From assembly GCA_028288775.1 (NCBI GenBank), contig JAQGHP010000144.1, positions 1 to 11,822 on the forward strand: a stretch of DNA of 11,822 nucleotides, read 5' to 3'. This document shows positions 6,709-11,822 of this stretch, piece by piece. Source of the stretch: Phycisphaerales bacterium. Its GTDB lineage: Bacteria > Planctomycetota > Phycisphaerae > Tepidisphaerales > Tepidisphaeraceae. The notes beneath the pieces were generated by a model, which had not been told where the DNA came from, searched no databases, and saw only the letters and a program-made list of their open reading frames with translations. The stretch's first letter is position 1. Every line of letters begins with the position of its first letter. The translations under genes and the position numbers were made by a program.

Positions 6709-6783
6709 CCGTGGCATGGGCGGCCCGCCCGTGAAGTGGCATTGCTGCCCTGCATGTACCGTGGCATGGGCGGCCCGCCCATG
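6709..6783. repeat. Two direct copies of a GC-rich palindromic unit
   Basis: An identical 22-base sequence containing GTGGCATGGGCGGCCCGCCC occurs at 6709-6730 and 6759-6780, offset by 50 bases. Each contains an imperfect palindrome (CATGGGCGG-CCCGCCCATG in the second copy). They are relatives of the left ends of the elements at 2300 and 6979. They lie just after yacG, so paired stems could act as a 3' end structure. Confidence 0.75.
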
Positions 6784-6865
6784 GTCTCGGTACTCCGTGA
6801 CGTTCGGCCGGTATGCCGGTCGAAGAAAGCAAGAGCGCAGCGACCTCTTCGACGCAGATAGAAAA

Positions 6866-7213
6866 ACCGCGGTGCGGGAAGCCGCGAAGCCGCGAAGAGC
6901 GCGAAGACAGACGCGAAGGAATGCGGAAGAGGCGACGCCACAGATGAACACAGATGGACACAGATGAGAAGCACGTATTGTGACATGGGCGTCCCGCCCA
7001 TGCCGGGTGCGTAGGAATTACCAAATCCTTTGGCGACAGAATTTCCCGGAAACTTCGGGCGCATCCAGCACGGGCGAGACGCCCGTGTCACGTTAACGCC
7101 TTGCTCCCCGTCTTATCCGCGTTCATCTGTGTCCATCTGTGGCGACGCCTCCCCGCATTTCTTCGCGTCTGTCTTCGCGCCCTTCGCGGCTTCGCGGTTT
7201 TCCGCACCGCGGC
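6866..7213. repeat. Composite nested fold-back element
   Basis: Arms of roughly 90-100 bases (about 6866-6967 and 7121-7213) are inverted copies with only scattered differences. The left arm reads CCGCGGTGCGG, GCGAAGACAGACGCGAAG and then CACAGATG units; the right arm is its reverse complement. Enclosed between them is palindrome-bounded element copy B (6979-7092). The whole 538-base gap between the convergent yacG and hydrolase genes (6697-7234) is therefore mostly repeat DNA, with no gene seen in it. Confidence 0.85.
6979..7092. repeat. Palindrome-bounded ~110-bp repeat element, copy B
   Basis: Its ends TGTGACATGGGCGTCCCGCC (from 6979) and CGGGCGAGACGCCCGTGTCAC (to 7091) match copy A at 2300-2409 base for base over about 23 bases each. 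The interior differs, sharing only short blocks. It is inverted-repeat bounded and sits inside the larger composite repeat. Confidence 0.8.
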
Positions 7214-7234
7214 TTGTCCCATCGGCGCCGCTGC

Positions 7235-10066
7235 CTACTTCGCAACTCCCGCCGGAATCTGCGGCTGCGTCGGCGGCGCGCCCGCCTGGGCTGAAACCTT
7301 CCTGCCGCATTCCTGCACCAGGCGCGCGATGAGCCCCGTCCATCCCGTCTGATGGCTCGCCCCGCACCCGCGGCCGGTGTCTCCGTCGAAATATTCGTGG
7401 AACTGCAACATGTCATTCCAATCGGAGCCCTGCACTCGCGGGTCGCCCGCGGTGTACGGCCGCACGCCCTTAGCATCCGGCAGGAACAGCGCCGACAATC
7501 GCCGCGAAAGCTCCTGGGATACTTCCGCCAGCGTCAACTTGTTCCCCGAGCCCGTGGGGCATTCGACTTTCAGGTCTTCGCCGAAGAAGTGGTGATACCG
7601 TTCGAGTGCTTCGATGAGCAGGTAGTTGAGCGGGAACCAGATCGGCCCGCGCCAGTTGGAATTGCCGCCGAAGAGGGGCGTGTCCGATTCACCGGAAACG
7701 TATTGAACCCCGTATGTCTTGCCATCGGCGCTGAAGACGCACGGGTGATCCTTATGGAATCGCGACACCGAGCGCAGCCCGAAGGGCGAAAGGAATTCCG
7801 TCTCGTCCAGAATGTACCGCAGCACGCGCTCCAGCCGCTGCCGCGACGGGATCGCCAGCAGGTAGTGCGTGCCCGGCGGCTTGCTGTCGTCTTGCGCCTT
7901 GCCGTCCCCCTGCGCCTTTGCGTCCCCCGGCGTGCCGGATCGCTTCTGCATGTACGTCACGTAACGGGCGAGGTCCGGGCGGTGTTCCAGAAACCATCGC
8001 ATGCGCTTGGAGAAGCCCGGCAGACGGTCGATCACGTCGCTCTCCAGGATCTCGCACGCGAAGAGCGGAATGATCCCCACCATTGACCGCACCTTCGGCG
8101 GCAGCGCCCTGCCGTCGAGGTAAATCTGGTCGTAATAGAACCCGTCCTCCTCGTTCCACAACCCCGTGCCGCCCAGCGAATTCATGGCGTCCGTGATCGC
8201 GACGAAGTGTTCGAAGAATTTGGATGCCACGTCCTCGTACGCCGGGTCGTATCGCGCCAGCTCCAGCGCCATGGCGAGCATGGTCGTGCAGTAGAACGCC
8301 ATCCACGCCGTGCCGTCCGCCTGCTCGAGCGTGCCGCCCGTGGGCAGCGGCTGATTGCGGTCGAACATGCCGATGTTATCGAGCCCCAAAAATCCCCCGG
8401 CGAACAGGTGCTTGCCCTGCGGATCTTTGCGATTCACCCACCAGGTGAAGTTGATCAGCAATTTCTGGAACGCGCGCTCCAAAAACAAATGGTCGCGCTG
8501 CGACCGTGCCGCCGTGATCTTGTAAACCCGCCAGCACGCCCACGCATGCACCGGCGGGTTGACGTCGTTGAACGCGAACTCGTACGCCGGGAGCTGACCG
8601 TTGGGGTGCGTGTACCATTCGCGCAGCAGCAGCAGCAACTGCCCCTTGGCGAAATCCGGGTCGATCGTCGCGAAGGGGATCATGTGGAACGCCAAATCCC
8701 ACGCGGCGAACCACGGATATTCCCACTTATCCGGCATCGAGATGACATCCCGCGCAAACACGTGCCGCCAGTCGCTGTTTCTTCCACGCTTGCGCACCTT
8801 GGGGGGCTTGGGCTGGTTCGGGTCCCCGTCGAGCCAGTCGGCGACGACGTAATGGTAAAACTGCTTGCTCCACAGCAGCCCCGCAAACGCCTGCCGGGCC
8901 ACTTGCCGCTCGGCGGGCGTGACGGCGGAGCGGATCTTGTGCCCGTAGAACGCATCCGCCTCCGCGATGCGCTGCGCGAACACCTGCTCGAACCGCGGCC
9001 CGAACGCCTGCGCCGGCTTCTCGGCCTCCGGGCAAAGCCGCAGCCGTACGACGATTTGCCCCTTGGCAGGCACGGTAAACCGGTAACACGCCGCGGCCTT
9101 GGTTCCCAGCCCGCGCGGGTCCACCGCTTCCGCCCGCCCGTGGACGACGTATTCATCAAACGCATCTTTCACGTGCGGGGCGGTATTGGGCGAATGAAAC
9201 AGCCGCTGAATATTCGTTTCGTTGTCGGTGAACAGCAGCTCCGGCGCGACGCCCTGCACGGAAGCCTCCGCCTCCCAGTAGTAGCGCCCGAGCGTCGGAT
9301 GATCCGCCACCACCGCCGCCGGCCCGGTGCGGCTGAGTCGCGGCTTGATCGTACACCCCTCGTGCGTACACCCCCACGCCCACGAATTGCGGAACCACAA
9401 CGTCGGCAGCAGATGCAACTCAGCCGCATCCGGCCCGCGGTTGTCGATCGTCAGCTTGATGAGAATGTCGTCCGGCGAATTCTTCGCGTATTCCGCCGTA
9501 ATGTCGAAGTAGCGGTCCCCCTCGAACACGCCCGTATCGATCAACTCGAACTCGGGATCCTTGCGGGTCCGCCGACGATTCTCCGCGACCAGATTTTCGT
9601 AGGGAAAAGCAGCCTGTGGGTATTTGTAGACCGCCTTGCAGTAGGAGTGCGTCGGCGTAGAATCGAGGTAGAAGTAATATTCCTTGGCGTCTTCCCCATG
9701 ATTGCCTTCCGGCCCGGTGAGGCCGAACAGCCGTTCTTTGAGGATCGGGTCTTTCCCGTTCCACAGCGCGACCGCGAAGCAGAGCCGACACTCGCGGTCG
9801 GTGAACCCCAGCAGCCCGTCCTCCCCCCACCGGTAGGCCCGGCTGCGGGCATGGTCATGTGGGAAGTAATTCCAGCAATCGCCATCAACCGAGTAGTCTT
9901 CGCGCACGGTCGCCCATTGCCGCTCGGAAAGATAAGGCCCCCACCGCTTCCAGTTTTTCGCCCGGGCCGCGTCTTCGTCCAATCGCCGCGACTCGGCGTC
10001 GAGAGGCGTTTTCGCCTCCGCCGACGGCTTCCCATTCCCGTCCGCCGATTCGCTCGATTTCGCCAT
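7235..10066 (-). CDS. GH63/MGH1-like glycoside hydrolase (glucosidase-type)
   Basis: This 943-residue protein has no signal peptide or membrane segment, so it is probably cytoplasmic. It resembles the large bacterial glucosidase proteins of the GH63/MGH1-like clan with an (alpha/alpha)6 barrel. The N-terminal region includes NWKRWGPYLSERQWATVRED (38-57). The barrel includes WEYPWFAAWDLAFHMIPFA (448-466), FLGLDNIGMFDRN (559-571), QADGTAWMAFY (582-592) and GNSNWRGPIWFPLNYLL (801-817). By analogy with GH63, Asp457 and Glu891 (FHEYFDGDTG) are candidate catalytic acids; this assignment is inference. The substrate is unknown: an alpha-glucoside or compatible-solute glycoside is possible. A low-complexity insert lies at about 711-732. 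The start at 10066 has GGAG eight bases upstream; the frame is open to 10285 only through repeat DNA. Confidence 0.85.
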   Translation of the reverse strand: MAKSSESADGNGKPSAEAKTPLDAESRRLDEDAARAKNWKRWGPYLSERQWATVREDYSVDGDCWNYFPHDHARSRAYRWGEDGLLGFTDRECRLCFAVALWNGKDPILKERLFGLTGPEGNHGEDAKEYYFYLDSTPTHSYCKAVYKYPQAAFPYENLVAENRRRTRKDPEFELIDTGVFEGDRYFDITAEYAKNSPDDILIKLTIDNRGPDAAELHLLPTLWFRNSWAWGCTHEGCTIKPRLSRTGPAAVVADHPTLGRYYWEAEASVQGVAPELLFTDNETNIQRLFHSPNTAPHVKDAFDEYVVHGRAEAVDPRGLGTKAAACYRFTVPAKGQIVVRLRLCPEAEKPAQAFGPRFEQVFAQRIAEADAFYGHKIRSAVTPAERQVARQAFAGLLWSKQFYHYVVADWLDGDPNQPKPPKVRKRGRNSDWRHVFARDVISMPDKWEYPWFAAWDLAFHMIPFATIDPDFAKGQLLLLLREWYTHPNGQLPAYEFAFNDVNPPVHAWACWRVYKITAARSQRDHLFLERAFQKLLINFTWWVNRKDPQGKHLFAGGFLGLDNIGMFDRNQPLPTGGTLEQADGTAWMAFYCTTMLAMALELARYDPAYEDVASKFFEHFVAITDAMNSLGGTGLWNEEDGFYYDQIYLDGRALPPKVRSMVGIIPLFACEILESDVIDRLPGFSKRMRWFLEHRPDLARYVTYMQKRSGTPGDAKAQGDGKAQDDSKPPGTHYLLAIPSRQRLERVLRYILDETEFLSPFGLRSVSRFHKDHPCVFSADGKTYGVQYVSGESDTPLFGGNSNWRGPIWFPLNYLLIEALERYHHFFGEDLKVECPTGSGNKLTLAEVSQELSRRLSALFLPDAKGVRPYTAGDPRVQGSDWNDMLQFHEYFDGDTGRGCGASHQTGWTGLIARLVQECGRKVSAQAGAPPTQPQIPAGVAK

Positions 10067-10074
10067 GCGATGCG

Positions 10075-10078
10075 CTCC
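10075..10078 (-). promoter_or_regulatory. Ribosome binding site of the glycoside hydrolase
   Basis: GGAG on the - strand lies eight bases before the ATG at 10066-10064. It decides the start against the upstream in-frame ATG at 10285, which lies in repeat DNA and encodes a repeat-derived peptide. Confidence 0.7.
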
Positions 10079-10193
10079 GTGTTCGCCAACTCCAGGCCCG
10101 CCGACAAACGCCGGGGCGCAGGGGATTGTCGGTCGCAGTGCGGGCGAACGCCATAGGTCAGGCGTCAGGCCGCCGATGCCCCACCTTGCGGAG

Positions 10194-10340
10194 AACCGCG
10201 AAGCCGCGAAGGCGCGAAGACAGACGCGAAGAAATGCGATAGGAGATCGCCACAGATGAACAAACGGGCGGGACGCCCGTGTCACGTTAGCGCTTTCCTC
10301 CCCGTCTCATCTGCGTTCATCCGCGTTCATCTGCGGTTCA
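10194..10340. repeat. Collapsed relative of the 6866-7213 composite element
   Basis: Bases 10194-10262 match the left arm at about 6880-6950 (GCGAAGACAGACGCGAAG, then CGCCACAGATGAACA). At 10264 the sequence switches directly to the right end of the palindrome-bounded element and continues like 7070-7140 (ACGCCCGTGTCACGTTA, CTCCCCGTCT, GCGTTCATC). The modules are in the same order as in the first copy, but about 115 bases of the middle are missing. It lies upstream of the hydrolase start. Confidence 0.75.
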
Positions 10341-10352
10341 TTCCTCCCCGGC

Positions 10353-10428
10353 TGTAGGGTGGGTGTACTCGCCCACCGTCAGTCAACCGCCCGAATGTCA
10401 AATGGTGGGCGAGTACACCCACCCTACA
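10353..10428. repeat. Perfect 25-bp inverted repeat
   Basis: Bases 10353-10377 are exactly complementary to 10404-10428, with a 26-base spacer. The arm begins TGTAGGGTGGGTGTACTCGC. No T-run follows. Perfect identity of the arms suggests recent formation, ongoing homogenisation or selection on the structure. It belongs to the repeat-filled, otherwise gene-free 10067-10700 gap. Confidence 0.85.
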
Positions 10429-10437
10429 CGGCTCGAG

Positions 10438-10543
10438 ATCACAGAGGCCGCAGAGGCCGCAAAGGGCACAGAGGAGAAAATCCTCGCCCTCCCAAGTATG
10501 GATTTCCTCCGCTCTTCTCTGTGTCCATTGTGGCCTCTGTGAT
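10438..10543. repeat. CAGAGG-type inverted repeat
   Basis: ATCACAGAGGCC (10438-10449) is perfectly complementary to 10532-10543, and further in CACAGAG units at about 10467-10473 face TTCTCTGTG at 10515-10523. The arms are built from degenerate CAGAGG units. It follows directly on the perfect inverted repeat. Confidence 0.7.
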
Positions 10544-10563
10544 TTTAATTGTGGAAATTGGAG

Positions 10564-10676
10564 CGGGGAAACATGGGCGGGCCCCCTGCCACGGCAAATG
10601 CAGCATCCCGCATTTATCTGTGTTTATCTGTGTCCATCTGTGGCGACACTGTCCCCGCATTCCCTTTGCAGATTCG
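10564..10676. repeat. Degenerate right arm of the second composite repeat
   Basis: Bases 10612-10676 (TTTATCTGTGTCCATCTGTG, then GCGACAC and CCCCGCATTCC) resemble the right arm at 7125-7160 in the same orientation and are inverted relative to 10194-10262. A decayed CATGGGCGGGC unit lies at 10572-10582. With the arm at 10194 it encloses the smaller inverted repeats between them, echoing the nested layout at 6866-7213. Confidence 0.55.
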
Positions 10677-10700
10677 CGGTCTCCCCAGCATCCACCAAGC

Positions 10701-10955
10701 TCACGCCTGGCAATGCGAGCCCGCCGCGAGGATCGCCCTCACCAGCGATTCGGGCACGTCTTCGGGGCGCGGGTCGTCGAGGCGTTGCACCGCCGAGCGG
10801 CTCAGTTGCAGCGTCACGCGCGTGGCGCTCACAAAGCTGGCGCATTCCCCGCACGCTTGCGTGTGCTGGTCAAATTCCGCGGCGTCGCCTCCGCTCAGCT
10901 CGCCGGTCAAATGCTCGCTTACCCGGTCATGGATTTCCATGCAGGTCATGCTCAT
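10701..10955 (-). CDS. Short zf-HC2 (anti-sigma factor type) zinc-finger protein
   Basis: This 84-residue protein has the putative zinc-finger pattern of anti-sigma factors: Cys5, then His31-x3-Cys35-x2-Cys38 (HTQACGECASF), preceded by HLTGELSGGDAAEFDQH. In this family the zinc domain binds an ECF sigma factor and holds it inactive. The protein ends soon after the domain and has no membrane segment, so it would be a soluble, minimal version. GGAG lies six bases before the ATG at 10955, supporting this start; a second ATG is at 10949. No sigma factor gene is next to it within the window: upstream is a divergent helicase and downstream only repeats. A general zinc-binding regulator is an alternative. 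Confidence 0.78.
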   Translation of the reverse strand: MSMTCMEIHDRVSEHLTGELSGGDAAEFDQHTQACGECASFVSATRVTLQLSRSAVQRLDDPRPEDVPESLVRAILAAGSHCQA

Positions 10956-11074
10956 GGCTTACTCCGAATTCCTCTCCTGCTCTGTTCTCGCCTCTTTTTT
11001 AGGTCGGGGACAGATGTGCTTCCGAGATTGCTACGCCGCAGTCTCCGTGCATGTTCTGCCGGGGAAAAGTGCGC

Positions 11075-11080
11075 TACAAT
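11075..11080 (+). promoter_or_regulatory. Possible -10 element of the hrpA-type gene
   Basis: TACAAT resembles a -10 hexamer and lies only seven bases before the GTG at 11088. No convincing -35 hexamer or Shine-Dalgarno is seen. If it is used, transcription would begin at or next to the start codon, giving a leaderless message. Confidence 0.35.
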
Positions 11081-11087
11081 CTCCGCC

Positions 11088-11822
11088 GTGCCCTTAGACC
11101 CGCACAACCTCGCTCGCGGCATCCCCGAGTGCATGCTTGCCGACCAGCGCCGGTTCCGCTCGATCCTGCGCCAGTTTGAGCAGCATCTGCGCGCCGGCCG
11201 CACGGTGGGCGACCGCCCTGACCGTCTTGCCGCCGACATCCGCCAGTCGATCGAGCGTCGCCGCTTCCGCGCCCAGCATCTGCCCCGACCCACGTTCCCG
11301 ATGGACCTGCCCGTCGTGGAAAAGCGCGCCGAAATCGCCAAAGCCATCGAAGCCAACCAGGTCATCGTCCTCTGCGGCGAAACGGGCTCGGGCAAAACCA
11401 CGCAGCTCCCCAAGATCTGCCTCGAGCTCGGTCGCGGCGTAGCCGGGCTGATCGGCCATACTCAGCCGCGGCGCATCGCCGCCCGCAGCGTCGCCACGCG
11501 CATCGCCCACGAGCTGCAAACCAACCTCGGCCACTCCGTCGGCTACAAGGTCCGCTTCGGCGACCACGTCACGCCCAACACCTACATCAAGCTGATGACC
11601 GATGGCATCCTGCTCGCCGAAACGCAGGGCGACCGCTTCCTCGACCAATACGACACGCTCATCATCGACGAGGCCCACGAGCGCAGCCTCAACATCGACT
11701 TCCTGCTCGGCTACCTCCGCCAGCTTCTGCCCAGGCGCGCGGATCTGAAGATCATCATCACCTCCGCCACGATCGACCCGCAGCGCTTCAGCCGGCATTT
11801 CGCCGATGCGCCGGTGATCGAA
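11088..11822 (+). CDS. hrpA: ATP-dependent DEAH-box RNA helicase HrpA, N-terminal part (cut by window end)
   Basis: The first 245 residues of a DEAH-box helicase are present; the frame is open at the window end. HrpA is a cytoplasmic RNA helicase linked in E. coli to mRNA processing and rescue of stalled ribosomes. Visible are the HrpA-like N-terminal helical region (LADQRRFRSILRQFEQHL), DLPVVEKRAEIAKAI, Walker A GETGSGKTTQLPKICLELGR (97-116), GHTQPRRIAARSVATRIAHE, YKVRFGDHV, LMTDGILLAE, the DEAH box at 194-197 (IIDEAHERSLNIDFLLGYL) and motif III SAT at 226-228. This run matches HrpA closely rather than other DEAH proteins. Start choice is uncertain: GTG 11088 lacks a Shine-Dalgarno, and ATG 11133 is an alternative. 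It is divergent from the zf-HC2 gene. Confidence 0.93.
   Translation, partial: MPLDPHNLARGIPECMLADQRRFRSILRQFEQHLRAGRTVGDRPDRLAADIRQSIERRRFRAQHLPRPTFPMDLPVVEKRAEIAKAIEANQVIVLCGETGSGKTTQLPKICLELGRGVAGLIGHTQPRRIAARSVATRIAHELQTNLGHSVGYKVRFGDHVTPNTYIKLMTDGILLAETQGDRFLDQYDTLIIDEAHERSLNIDFLLGYLRQLLPRRADLKIIITSATIDPQRFSRHFADAPVIE

Noticed and set aside
6222..6734. A 170-codon + strand frame overlapping fmdB and yacG
   Set aside because: It reads both real genes out of frame and gives an Arg/Pro-rich product; the short in-frame yacG from GTG 6526 has the true family motifs.
8207..10156. Long open frame (about 649 codons) on the + strand opposite the glycoside hydrolase
   Set aside because: It is the antisense shadow of the GC-rich hydrolase gene; its translation is Arg/Pro-rich with no recognisable motif, while the - strand frame has clear family motifs.
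10549..11097. + strand frame across the zf-HC2 gene
   Set aside because: It lies opposite the zf-HC2 gene and runs through repeat DNA; no motif or ribosome binding site supports it.
1..11822. tRNA or rRNA genes
   Set aside because: No rRNA-like sequence or tRNA cloverleaf with a T-loop motif was recognised on either strand by eye; a covariance-model scan would be needed to exclude small RNAs.

Overview
The window is GC-rich bacterial chromosomal DNA. Gene content and the many palindromic intergenic repeats suggest an environmental planctomycete or a member of the PVC group. This is an inference from the GroEL without a Gly-Met tail, the repeat families and overall gene style; no rRNA or taxonomic marker is present to prove it.

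The left half (1-6700) is a protein-quality-control block on the + strand. It runs groES-groEL (166-2201, followed by a strong intrinsic terminator), a PD-(D/E)XK nuclease (2410-3747), a BolA-like small reading frame with a doubtful 5' end (3818-4084), dnaJ (4149-5294), grpE (5409-5981), an FmdB-type zinc-ribbon protein (6139-6507) and a short yacG (6526-6696). GroES/GroEL form the folding chamber. DnaJ and GrpE are the co-chaperone and nucleotide-exchange factor of DnaK, but dnaK itself is not in the window. The nuclease and BolA-like frame interrupt the chaperone set and look like an insertion.

The right half holds a large cytoplasmic GH63/MGH1-like glycoside hydrolase on the - strand (7235-10066), a very small zf-HC2 anti-sigma-type protein on the - strand (10701-10955) without a partner sigma gene, and the 5' part of a divergent hrpA-type DEAH helicase (11088 to the window end).

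The most unusual content is intergenic. At least four repeat families occur: heptamer-based fold-back repeats (groES/groEL and grpE/fmdB gaps), ~110-bp elements bounded by inverted GC-rich palindromes (2300-2409 and 6979-7092), a larger inverted pair enclosing one of these elements (6866-7213), and a collapsed relative of that composite followed by a perfect 25-bp inverted repeat (10194-10680). Several of these abut start codons or keep a reading frame open into the repeat, so they affect gene starts as well as RNA structure.
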